A DNA stretch of 64,000 nucleotides. Origin: Alteromonas macleodii (GTDB lineage Bacteria > Pseudomonadota > Gammaproteobacteria > Enterobacterales > Alteromonadaceae). The stretch lies in assembly GCF_903772925.1 (NCBI RefSeq), contig NZ_LR812090.1, forward strand, positions 1,756,333 through 1,820,332, written 5' to 3'. Shown piece by piece: positions 25,902-35,059 of this stretch. The position numbers and the translations under genes were made by a program. Numbering within the stretch: position 1 is the stretch's first letter; each line of letters starts with the position of its first letter. The notes below the pieces were generated by a model. The model made no database searches. It was not told where the DNA came from and saw only the letters and a program-made list of their open reading frames with translations.

Positions 25902-27557
25902 CTAAATAATTGGCTCGTAATGCCATTGGTGCGAGTCGTAGTGAATTTGGGCGCGATCGTATTCCCTCTCAGAACGCCAATTTCTGTTATTTAATTTGGC
26001 TGAAACACCTGGGTAGAGTCTTTTATTGGCAATAAGTTTAATATCTGTTTGATAGTTTTCTTTTGCGGCTTTTACGTCGTTAGCTTTATTCTCTAACCAT
26101 TCAAGAAGCGCGCTTTCGTTGTTAAAAAGCTCAAGCGCTTCCGCTGCCTTGCGCTGTAGCTCTTTAGGAATCTTTTTACCTTGAATAAGGTCGATTTTTT
26201 CTTTGTGCTTTAGATTATTTTCGCGAATTTGCCTTAATAACTCATCAAGAGAATCTTTGCGCTCTAGCAGCTGATTAAAACCGGGGCTAAAATCAACTTT
26301 TAACGTACTTCCAGAAACAGCGCCGAGTGTTCCTGCTTCAACCCTATCTTGACTAATAATGTCACAAGCAAACAAATTGCCCATGGGTTTATCAATTTGC
26401 CCCACAATTACCGCACCACCGCAGCGCAGACGACTGTAAGCAAGCTGTCTACCAACAGTTATATTCCCAGCGCACTGAATATCGATGCCTTGACCATGCT
26501 GAACGTGAATGCTTCCCGCGGCAACGAGTTTGCATTGGTAGTCACCTTGCTTATCGTTCACCTTGCCCATAGCACCTTCGGTGATAATAATGTCGCCGCC
26601 CGACTCAATGTAAGCCGACTCTACGAAACCGTTAATAGTAACGTCACCGGCCGCTTTAATTTGCATTTTCTCGGTGACATCGCCATTAACTAATACAGCA
26701 CCTTCATAATTTACATGCCCTGACCCAACGTTAACGCCATTACAAATAAAGGTATCATCTATATTCATAACTTGGTCACGGTATTTAGGCATCCCTGAAA
26801 TGGATGACATTAATAGGTTTGCGTCGCTATCAGACACCACCGTTCCTGTTCCCATTTTAAAGTCTACCCATTCACCAGGAGTGGCTGATATTGTGTTTCC
26901 TTTCACGTCAAAGCCAGAACGACCTTTTGTAGGTGGGGTACGGCGCAGAACAGGCGTGTTTATTTTCACGCATATCACTTCGCCTAAGTTGCGCATGTCA
27001 ACTCGTTCACCTTCGTTCGTTTGCGGTCTTAGTATTCGTTCAAGTGCGTTCGGAACAAGGGGAATAAATTTGGAGTTTTTGCCATTTCGAGCAGGAAGCC
27101 CTTTAGCTATGGTTTCCTCTAGTACGGTGCCAGGCGCCGCATTTCTTGCGGCTTTTAGCATGGCGTCTATTTTTTTAGTACTAACACCTCGAATCACTCT
27201 ATTTTTGACCGCTAATGATTTAACTGTCGCAAGGGATGGGAGTTTACCGCCATAGGGGGTAGTGAGGACCAAATTTGCAATCATGCCGTCTTCAGGCACC
27301 CGAAATTCAACTTCGGCGTTTTTGCGCTCACCGATGCGTTCTTGAACCACAGTACCATCACCTGTTTTAAAGTAATGGTTGGCCGTTTCACAGGCTGATT
27401 TCAACGCTTTTTCTGACACATACAGACGTTTGGTTTCGCCACTTTCCAACTGCTGTCTAACATCACGGATATTCACCTCTGATGTAAATTCAGAAGGATC
27501 GAGCATAATGTTTATATAGGTTCTTGATTTGTCGAAGCTTATTGTAACGCCATTCAT
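25902..27557 (-). CDS. FapA (DUF342) family protein
   Basis: The 551-residue cytoplasmic protein has the FapA layout: an N-terminal alpha/beta region, a PVLRRTPPTKGRSGFDVKGNTI motif (about 210), a long right-handed beta-helix-like stretch of GDVTINGFVESAYIESGGDIIITEGAMG-type hexad repeats (about 270-420) and a C-terminal coiled coil (about 430-500). Family members are linked to polar or membrane targeting and flagellar assembly in Vibrio. No flagellar genes are near, so the target is unknown. It is monocistronic. Confidence 0.8.
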   Translation of the reverse strand: MNGVTISFDKSRTYINIMLDPSEFTSEVNIRDVRQQLESGETKRLYVSEKALKSACETANHYFKTGDGTVVQERIGERKNAEVEFRVPEDGMIANLVLTTPYGGKLPSLATVKSLAVKNRVIRGVSTKKIDAMLKAARNAAPGTVLEETIAKGLPARNGKNSKFIPLVPNALERILRPQTNEGERVDMRNLGEVICVKINTPVLRRTPPTKGRSGFDVKGNTISATPGEWVDFKMGTGTVVSDSDANLLMSSISGMPKYRDQVMNIDDTFICNGVNVGSGHVNYEGAVLVNGDVTEKMQIKAAGDVTINGFVESAYIESGGDIIITEGAMGKVNDKQGDYQCKLVAAGSIHVQHGQGIDIQCAGNITVGRQLAYSRLRCGGAVIVGQIDKPMGNLFACDIISQDRVEAGTLGAVSGSTLKVDFSPGFNQLLERKDSLDELLRQIRENNLKHKEKIDLIQGKKIPKELQRKAAEALELFNNESALLEWLENKANDVKAAKENYQTDIKLIANKRLYPGVSAKLNNRNWRSEREYDRAQIHYDSHQWHYEPII

Positions 27558-27682
27558 GACTACTTATTCCCTTACGCGCGTGTATTGTTATTATCGGCGG
27601 AAGTCATCAATTCCTTGACTACGTTTTATCCTTTACCGCCTTTGTTCAACTATCATTAATTTATGATGTTATAAAACCTCCG

Positions 27683-29122
27683 TCAAAGGTTTTTAGCATA
27701 CTGATACAGGGCGCGCAGTATGGCCTGCTTGTCAGGGTTGTCACTGTGCTCGTGGGCTAACGCCTCAAGCCTCATCATATAGTTTTCTAATGTAATTGAG
27801 CCGTCAAACGCGGGGTCTGTTAGCCGAGCCTGACGGTGATACTGCCACTTCGTCATCTCATCAGCGGTAAGTGTATTAGGGTAGTTGCGCGCACGATAAC
27901 GAAACAACTGTTTGCGCAAGCCTTCATGCTGGGTTTCATCGCTTAAGGTGGCAAGGTCGTCAGGGGCTGCATCAATAACACGCTCACACCAACGCCTATC
28001 TTCGTCATTTAAGAAACCACCGCTGTACAGGGCATGGTCTACGTCATGCTCTGTACTGTGGCGTTCTTCGTCATACACATCCACAAGCTTAGCAGCAAGA
28101 TCCTTGGTGTTTGCGAGTGTTTTATAATTGTCTAGGCAGCGCTCTCTATCAAGACCTAATCTAGCGGCATTTTCCTCAGTCATCGCTTTGGCTGTGGTAA
28201 TAAAAGGAGAGCGATTAATGTGGATAAGTTTAAGACCAGGTCGTTCTTTAGTATCTGAATACGTATCCGCTGGCGCGTAAAGTGCCTGTCTTATCTCTTC
28301 GGCTGTGTCGTTTAACACGCTGTCTATATCATGGGATAAATCTATCGCTATAAACGCATTAGAATTGGTTGGGTGTTTAGCAATCGGCATTACCCACGTG
28401 CAACATCCCTGAGAGGCCGGTAATTTAGAGGATATATGCAAGAGTACCGATGGTTTGCTTAAGTCAATTTGCTGCATAACCGTATGTTTATTGCGAAGCG
28501 ACAATGCATACTCAAATAAACGAGGCTGCTTTTCTTTTATAAGCTTTGCCAAAGCAATGGTTGCGTAGACATCGCTTAGCGCATCGTGTGCATTTTCGTG
28601 GCCAATGTTATTAGCTGCAGTGAGCGATTCTAATTTGAAGCTAGGCGTACCATCTTCTCGTTCTGGCCAATTGATTCCTTCCGGTCTAAGCGCATAACAC
28701 GCTCTTGCTAAATCAATAATATCCCAGCGGCTATTCCCGTTTCTCCATTCCCGAGAATAGGGATCGTAAAAATTGCGGTAAAACAGATAGCGCGACACTT
28801 CATCGTCAAAGCGAATGCTGTTAAATCCTACACTGCAGGTGTTTGGTGTAGACATCTCTTGGTAAATTCGCGCTGCAAAATCCGCTTCGTTTGACCCATC
28901 TCTTATGGTTTGCTGTGGCGTAATGCCAGTAACCAAACATGCCTCTGGGTGAGGTAGATAATCATTAGCAATGGCGCTCATAATGTTGATGGGCTTTCCA
29001 ACAACATTTAAATCCATATCTGTTCTGACTGCGGCAAATTGGCAGGGAAGATCTTTTTGTGGGCTGGTGCCAAATGTTTCAAAATCGTGCCACAAAAATG
29101 TAGGTGCGTGCATAACCACCAT
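27683..29122 (-). CDS. sbcB: Exodeoxyribonuclease I
   Basis: SbcB degrades single-stranded DNA 3'-5' and works in recombination and mismatch repair. The 479-residue sequence opens with FLWHDFETFGTSPQKDLPCQFAAVRTD (DEDDh exonuclease motif I, Asp and Glu), continues with CSVGFNSIRFDDEVSRY and NAHDALSDVYATIALAKL (motif III with His and Asp), and has the SH3-like and helical domains typical of ExoI. The start is ATG 29122 or 29113 (three codons later). Confidence 0.95.
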   Translation of the reverse strand: MVVMHAPTFLWHDFETFGTSPQKDLPCQFAAVRTDMDLNVVGKPINIMSAIANDYLPHPEACLVTGITPQQTIRDGSNEADFAARIYQEMSTPNTCSVGFNSIRFDDEVSRYLFYRNFYDPYSREWRNGNSRWDIIDLARACYALRPEGINWPEREDGTPSFKLESLTAANNIGHENAHDALSDVYATIALAKLIKEKQPRLFEYALSLRNKHTVMQQIDLSKPSVLLHISSKLPASQGCCTWVMPIAKHPTNSNAFIAIDLSHDIDSVLNDTAEEIRQALYAPADTYSDTKERPGLKLIHINRSPFITTAKAMTEENAARLGLDRERCLDNYKTLANTKDLAAKLVDVYDEERHSTEHDVDHALYSGGFLNDEDRRWCERVIDAAPDDLATLSDETQHEGLRKQLFRYRARNYPNTLTADEMTKWQYHRQARLTDPAFDGSITLENYMMRLEALAHEHSDNPDKQAILRALYQYAKNL

Positions 29123-29346
29123 TGCTTATTAGTAAAACCTTGCACGCAGTGTACACCGCGACAATTTTAATACCAAATGCTGTTGGTTTTGTGCCCAATA
29201 ATTAAGACATTCGAAACGCTACAGTGGCGTTGTAACTAACGGTTTTGTCGTTTGTTTTTTATATAAGATTTTTAGACTATAAACTTGCGCAACAAAACAT
29301 CTCTGACTAGCTTTAGGTTATTACAAGTTATACGGAAATTATTGGC

Positions 29347-32300
29347 TTGTCGGTCCTACCATCTAAACCTGCGTTCAACGAAGCTAAAAGTACTTTTATA
29401 TTGGCTGTTGTGCTTGCTACCTTGCTGATTGTGTTGGTTGTTAGTTTGTTTGAAAGCAACATAAAAGCGACGGCGGAGAGTCAGGCCTATCAGGCTTTAG
29501 AGAAAAGCGCCTTAAGCGTGGAAAATGTCGCCGAAACGCAGCTAATTAAATATCTCAACGCCCTTAACTTTTTGCACCAAACGCCGCCCATAAGCGGAAT
29601 AGTTAGAGCCACGCAGAACAATAAGTTAGATCCTAAAGATGGCACTACGCTTGACCAGTGGAAGCATCGCTTAGAAACTATATTTGTTGCTTTTATCGAA
29701 AATAACACAGAAATCGATCAGTTGAGGGTCATTAAGGCAGACGAAGAGGGGAAAGAATTCTTAAGGGTCGAGCGCGAAGGTGGGAGTGTTTTAATAGCCA
29801 GCAGTACTGATCTACAGGCGAAAGCTACGCGAAATTATTTCATTGAAAGCGTTAAAAGTAATAAAGGTCAATTTTACATTTCCGATATCAACTTGAATCG
29901 GGAATATGGGAAACTAGAATACCCCTACAAGAGCGTCATTCGGCTTTCTTTACCCATCTTCAGTGAAAGTGGCGAGCGCTACGGATTTCTAATCATGAAC
30001 GTCAACGCACAATATCTGCTTTCTCAGATGAGCAAAACTTTAACTAGCAATCAGTCGCTCTACGTTACTGACCGAGATGGATATTTTGTAGTACATCCCG
30101 ATAGCCAAAAATCTTTTTCAAAAGACTTAAACCCTTCTGTAACATGGCAAAGCGAATTCTCAGTATCTCAATTCAACGGTTGGAACAAGATTACGCCTAG
30201 AAATGAAAATCAGAGCGTACATTACGCTGTTTCTAGGGCGTTCACACTAGGTGCCAAAGAACAGGGCACAGGCTTTTACCTACACATACTTCTACCGCAA
30301 ACCCAAGTGAGTGCTTTGATAAACGAAAAACGTCTGAGTGTTTACAGCGTGATTGTCGTCATCTCGATTATCTTTGTAAGCATTTTGCTCTTCGTATATC
30401 GCAGTAATAAAAAGAATATTGAGTTAGCCAAAGTGCGCGGTGAATCAGTCGCTATTGTCGATATTTCAAAAGATGCCATTTTTAGTGTGGACTCCACCGG
30501 AATTGTCAAAAGCTGGAACAAAGCGGCGGAGTCACTTTTTGGGATCCCTTCCCAAATAATCATCAATCATCATTATTCGTCTTTTGCGCCATTATCACTG
30601 CTGGGGCTAGAGGATGTGCTCGTTGAAGGTGGTAAGCAAGTCACCTTTACCAAGCCTTATGTAGATGATGATAAAAAAGAGCATTCGCTGTTGATTACCG
30701 CGTCAACAATATGGGGAGAGCATTCACAGTTTTCTGGTGTTGCCGTAGTAATTAGAGACGTTACAGAGGAACAAAAAGCAAAAGACGCTATTGAACGAGT
30801 TAACTTAAAGCTTGAAGAAAAAGTGGTAAGCAGAACAAAAGAGTTGGTAGAGGCCACGCAAGAAGCGCGTAAAGCAAGCAAGGTAAAGAGTTCGTTTATT
30901 TCTAATATTAGTCATGAAATGCGCACCCCCCTCAATGGGGTAGTTGGTTCTTTAGCTTTATTAAAACGCCAACCGCTTAACGAAAAGGCAGAGCAGTTAG
31001 TTTCCATGATGGAAATCAGCTGTAATAACTTAAACGTGCTTATAAACGATGTACTAGACCTTTCAAAGATAGAGGCGGGCAAGCTGGATATTAACCAGCA
31101 AAATTTCGAACTACTCTCTCTTATTGAGTCTATTGCTAAAGTGTTCGCTATAAAGGCGGCAGGTAAAGGGCTAGAGTTACTGGTTGATACCTCACAGATA
31201 CCATCGATAGAAGTTAACTCAGATCCTCACAGAATTAACCAAGTATTAAGTAATCTACTTAACAATGCGATTAAGTTTACTAAAACAGGGCACGTTAAAT
31301 TAAAACTGTTTTTAAGCGAACCGGTGTCTGACGTTCAAAAGCTACATTTTAGCGTTGAAGATACAGGTGTTGGTATATCAAAAGAAAATCAGCCCAAGCT
31401 TTTTTCTGCCTTCACGCAGGCTGACGCCTCTGTGGCAACAAAATACGGCGGTACAGGACTGGGATTATCTATCTGCAAGCAGTTGTGCCAATTATTAGGT
31501 GGGGACATTACCTTCGAGTCGGAATTAGGAAAGGGGAGTAAGTTTTCGTTTTACATTTCACTTCCCGATACTAGATCGGGCAAGTCAGCAGATTCCGACC
31601 AAATTAATGAAGACGAGAAGGCACTTCTTAGTAAGGTTAACGTTGGCGTTTCATCCGCTTATTTACCGCTGCAAGCGCACATATGTAAACTTGCTGAGTA
31701 TGTAGGGGCTACTCCACAAGTCTTAAATGGCCCTGCTAGCGCTATTCAATGGAAAGATTACGACGTTCTTTTACTTGATGAATCCAGCACATTAATTGGT
31801 GAAATTGACAGAGAGTGGGAACGAAGTGAAAAAGGCGGAAAGGCTAGCACAATGCCCGTTGTCTATATTCTGCAAAAGCTAGAAGGGGCACCCTATGAAT
31901 TTACGCATTTAACGCCCTTGTATTTACCCAAACCCCTTTTCCGCTCTACGTTTGTAACGGTAAAGCAAGGTTTAGATGCTGTTAAATACAGTGGTTTGAC
32001 TAAAAAAGTCACTACTGAAGACAGCCATAGTAGTACACCAGAAGTCGAAAATAAGGCAGAAGAGCAAGGTAAATCACACTTTTCGCTTGAAAACACGCGT
32101 TTGCTTATCGTTGACGACAACATGATAAACAGGGAAGTGGCTAAGGGCGTTCTAGAGTGCTTACCTTGTAAATTATATACCTGTGCAGACGGCGAAGAAG
32201 TGGTTGCTTTTCTGCGTAAATGCGATGAGAAAGGTCGTCGAATTCACAGCATCTTAATGGATTGCCAAATGCCTAAAATGAATGGTTACGAGGCAACACG

Positions 32301-33105
32301 TGCTATTCGAGAGGGAAAAGCAGGTGCAATGCATGCCGATGTTCCCATTATAGCGATGACGGCAAACGCTATGCTAGGCGAAAAAGAAAAGTGCCTAGAA
32401 GCAGGTATGGACGACTTTGCTACTAAACCGATTATTGCAGATGTGCTTATTCCTAAAGTCAGGCAGTGGTTAGTAAATCAAGTTACCAAATTAGCAGGTA
32501 CCGCGCTTGAAATTTCAGAAGTTGGTACTCAAAGCGCTGAAGGCACCAACACTTCTCTTTCAGAACCTGTAAATAAAACGAGTAATAGTGCGTCGGCGCC
32601 TCCCTTAGTAGACAGCCTGCTTGGTGCTATTGATAGAGACCTGGAACAAAGTGCTGAGTCTATGGACGTTACAAACGAATCACAGGAAAGCACTGATGCT
32701 CCTGTTCGTTCTGAGCCTAGTGACGCATTAGGTACGCCGGAAAGTATTTCTAACGAGCAAACGGATACAATAAGTAATGACTGTTGGGAAAAAGAGGATG
32801 CTATAGCTCGCATTATGGGAGATAAAGCGTTGTTCTCGCGGGTTTGTGAGCTTTATTCTCAAAGCGCACCAGAAAAATTTAAACTTTTAGAAAGGGCCGC
32901 TGAAGAACAAGACTTTTCACAGGTACAAGTCCTTTCTCTTAAACTCAAAGGGATGTCTGCAGATATAGGTGCCGTTCAATTGCAAAAAGATTTTGAAACA
33001 CTTTGGGAGTTATCAAAGGTAGCCGATTGGGTGAAAGTAAAGGCGTTGCTTCCATCTATCGGCGACGATCTCAATACCTTCTTAGAACTTCTTGAAGTAG
33101 CCTAG
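29347..33105 (+). CDS. Hybrid sensor histidine kinase with degenerate Hpt domain
   Basis: The 1252-residue protein has, in order: membrane helix (about 17-35), periplasmic double-Cache-like sensor (36-330), second helix (about 338-357), PAS (about 370-475), coiled coil, HisKA with phospho-His523 in SNISHEMRTPLNG, HATPase with NNAIKFT and GGTGLGLSICKQL, a degenerate receiver-like segment (about 760-870), a full receiver with Asp972 in ILMDCQMPKMNG, and an Hpt-like tail. In the tail the usual H-x-L-K-G reads L-K-L-K-G, so the acceptor His is replaced by Leu1198. TTG start; no better start is seen. No response regulator is next to it, so the output is unknown. Confidence 0.88.
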   Translation: MSVLPSKPAFNEAKSTFILAVVLATLLIVLVVSLFESNIKATAESQAYQALEKSALSVENVAETQLIKYLNALNFLHQTPPISGIVRATQNNKLDPKDGTTLDQWKHRLETIFVAFIENNTEIDQLRVIKADEEGKEFLRVEREGGSVLIASSTDLQAKATRNYFIESVKSNKGQFYISDINLNREYGKLEYPYKSVIRLSLPIFSESGERYGFLIMNVNAQYLLSQMSKTLTSNQSLYVTDRDGYFVVHPDSQKSFSKDLNPSVTWQSEFSVSQFNGWNKITPRNENQSVHYAVSRAFTLGAKEQGTGFYLHILLPQTQVSALINEKRLSVYSVIVVISIIFVSILLFVYRSNKKNIELAKVRGESVAIVDISKDAIFSVDSTGIVKSWNKAAESLFGIPSQIIINHHYSSFAPLSLLGLEDVLVEGGKQVTFTKPYVDDDKKEHSLLITASTIWGEHSQFSGVAVVIRDVTEEQKAKDAIERVNLKLEEKVVSRTKELVEATQEARKASKVKSSFISNISHEMRTPLNGVVGSLALLKRQPLNEKAEQLVSMMEISCNNLNVLINDVLDLSKIEAGKLDINQQNFELLSLIESIAKVFAIKAAGKGLELLVDTSQIPSIEVNSDPHRINQVLSNLLNNAIKFTKTGHVKLKLFLSEPVSDVQKLHFSVEDTGVGISKENQPKLFSAFTQADASVATKYGGTGLGLSICKQLCQLLGGDITFESELGKGSKFSFYISLPDTRSGKSADSDQINEDEKALLSKVNVGVSSAYLPLQAHICKLAEYVGATPQVLNGPASAIQWKDYDVLLLDESSTLIGEIDREWERSEKGGKASTMPVVYILQKLEGAPYEFTHLTPLYLPKPLFRSTFVTVKQGLDAVKYSGLTKKVTTEDSHSSTPEVENKAEEQGKSHFSLENTRLLIVDDNMINREVAKGVLECLPCKLYTCADGEEVVAFLRKCDEKGRRIHSILMDCQMPKMNGYEATRAIREGKAGAMHADVPIIAMTANAMLGEKEKCLEAGMDDFATKPIIADVLIPKVRQWLVNQVTKLAGTALEISEVGTQSAEGTNTSLSEPVNKTSNSASAPPLVDSLLGAIDRDLEQSAESMDVTNESQESTDAPVRSEPSDALGTPESISNEQTDTISNDCWEKEDAIARIMGDKALFSRVCELYSQSAPEKFKLLERAAEEQDFSQVQVLSLKLKGMSADIGAVQLQKDFETLWELSKVADWVKVKALLPSIGDDLNTFLELLEVA

Positions 33106-33229
33106 ATTATCATCTTTTAGTGTGTCATCTTAATTCGCTATAAATACGATAATCACATCGCTCGTTTGTGTTGGTTTCATCTGCCACGAAAACAAGCGGT
33201 GTTTTATAACTTTTAAAGGAGTGAACCGT

Positions 33230-34294
33230 TTGAACCTTTCTCGCATTTTTCGCCAGTCCACTAAAGTTCGACATACGCTATGTGCAATCAGCGCTTTAGC
33301 AGCTTCGCTAGCGATTGTTAGTACTGACGCATCAGCGGCTGATGCTCACCAAGAAAGCCCACAGGTTGCCATCGCCATTCACGGCGGAGCTGGCACTATT
33401 TTAAAGTCTTCGATGACGGCTGAAAAAGAGGCGGCTTATAAAAAGGTATTAACCCAAGCAGTAAAGCACGGTTATGCCTTGCTGCAAGACGGCGCAAAAG
33501 GTGAAGTGGCGGTGGTTGAAACCATTAAAATTCTTGAAAGCTCACCTTTGTTCAACGCTGGCATTGGTGCCGTGTATACCTTTGAGGGAGAGCATGAACT
33601 CGACGCGTCTATCATGCATGGCGGAAGTAAAAACGCAGGCGCTGTTGCAGGTGTTAAGACAATCAGAAGTCCAATAGAGGCGGCACTACTTGTAATGAAC
33701 GAATCCCCCCATGTCATGCTTTCTGGCACAGGCGCCGAACAATACGCAAAACAAAACGGTCTTGACCAAGTGGATAACTCGGTTTTTGATACTGAGTTTC
33801 GCAAGCAGGCTTTAGATAAAGCGAAAGCCCGTATGGAACAAGCTTCAAATGGGTATGGTACACAGCAGGGTAACGAGCGCTTTGGAACCGTAGGCGCGGT
33901 GGTATTAGATGATAAGGGCAACATTGTCGCCGGAACATCAACGGGTGGAATGACGGCGAAACGATTTGGGCGCATCGGCGACTCCCCCGTTATTGGTGCA
34001 GGTACCTATGCCGATAATGCAAGCTGCGCCGTATCGGCTACCGGACATGGCGAATACTTTATCCGATACAATGTAGCAGCAGATATTTGTGCGCGAATGA
34101 AGTATCAAGGGTTAACACTAAACGACGCAGCTAATACTGTGGTTAATGATGTACTCGTGAAGGCTGGTGGTGATGGTGGCGTAATAGCCATCGACGGGAA
34201 AGGCAATATCGCGATGCCTTTTAATTCAGCGGGTATGTACCGTGCGAGCATCGACATAAATGGCGAAGTAACCGTCGCTATTTATAAAGACTAA
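33230..34294 (+). CDS. Periplasmic isoaspartyl peptidase / L-asparaginase
   Basis: Plant-type (Ntn hydrolase) asparaginase that self-cleaves to expose a catalytic Thr. The 354-residue protein has a signal peptide ending STDASA, VAIAIHGGAGTI at the start of the alpha subunit, FNAGIGAVYTFEGEHELDASIM, and the cleavage site RFGTVGAVVLD, where the Thr becomes the N-terminal nucleophile of the beta subunit, with GTSTGGMTAKRFGRIGDSPVIGAGTYAD following. AAAGGAG eight bases upstream favours TTG 33230 over GTG 33221. It hydrolyses asparagine or beta-aspartyl dipeptides in the periplasm. Confidence 0.9.
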   Translation: MNLSRIFRQSTKVRHTLCAISALAASLAIVSTDASAADAHQESPQVAIAIHGGAGTILKSSMTAEKEAAYKKVLTQAVKHGYALLQDGAKGEVAVVETIKILESSPLFNAGIGAVYTFEGEHELDASIMHGGSKNAGAVAGVKTIRSPIEAALLVMNESPHVMLSGTGAEQYAKQNGLDQVDNSVFDTEFRKQALDKAKARMEQASNGYGTQQGNERFGTVGAVVLDDKGNIVAGTSTGGMTAKRFGRIGDSPVIGAGTYADNASCAVSATGHGEYFIRYNVAADICARMKYQGLTLNDAANTVVNDVLVKAGGDGGVIAIDGKGNIAMPFNSAGMYRASIDINGEVTVAIYKD

Positions 34295-34473
34295 ATACCA
34301 GAAAGCGGTTGTTATTTTAATGTTAAATTTACTGGCTTGTATTAAATGAAACGTCTAGTCTTTAAGTGTGGGGGAAAATTGCTTTCACATGTGGTTAATA
34401 ATAATTGAAGTGCCGTAACGCCAAATAAGTCGCAGTATCGGTCACATTAGGCGCCACGGCTGGAGAATCGAAA

Positions 34474-34893
34474 ATGGAATCGTTGCAAGTCAGTGATTAT
34501 ATGAATACTCACCCAGTCAAACTTAATGTCGATATGCCAGTAGCGCAGGCTGTTGAAGTGCTATTGGCCAGTGGGCAAAGTGGAGGGCCTGTGCTCGATG
34601 TAAAGGGAAAAGTGGTGGGCTTTTTATCGGAGCAGGATTGTATCGCTCAAATGATTGCCTCTAGCTACTATCGCGAGCAAATTTGTAGGGTAGGGGAAAT
34701 CATGAAAACGCCGGTGGTTTCGGTTAAGCCTTACATGTCAGTGATAGAGCTAGCGCAATTACTGCTTAAGGAGAAGCCGCGGGTTTACCCGGTAGTAGAT
34801 GATGATGGTGTGCTTCTAGGCTCAATTAACCGAACGGCCGTGCTTCGCGCTATTGACGTTCAATTAAATGATGGGTATCAGCGAGCGGGTTAG
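34474..34893 (+). CDS. CBS-domain pair protein
   Basis: The 139-residue protein is a free-standing Bateman module: CBS1 (about 5-60; VSDYMNTHPVKLNVDMPVAQAVEVLLASGQSGGPVLD) and CBS2 (about 72-130; VGEIMKTPVVSVKPYMSVIELAQLL). Such pairs bind adenine nucleotides and regulate partner proteins, none of which is identified here. Single gene with its own terminator downstream. Confidence 0.85.
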   Translation: MESLQVSDYMNTHPVKLNVDMPVAQAVEVLLASGQSGGPVLDVKGKVVGFLSEQDCIAQMIASSYYREQICRVGEIMKTPVVSVKPYMSVIELAQLLLKEKPRVYPVVDDDGVLLGSINRTAVLRAIDVQLNDGYQRAG

Positions 34894-34985
34894 TTGATTT
34901 TAAAGCGCTAAAACTTATTATGGCGCTGCTTTATAACGGTTGCTGCAAATTCACTTTTGTTAGAAAAGCAGTGTATTGTAAAAAG

Positions 34986-35014
34986 AGGCGTTAACGTGCT
35001 TAACGCCTTTTTTT
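34986..35014 (+). terminator. Intrinsic terminator after the CBS gene
   Basis: AGGCGTTAA (34986-34994) pairs with TTAACGCCT (35000-35008), loop of five, followed by seven Ts. Strong rho-independent signal 90 bases after the CBS stop. Confidence 0.85.
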
Positions 35015-35059
35015 GATTTCTGTATTTAGGAATCTTATTTGTTATATAACTACGCAAAT

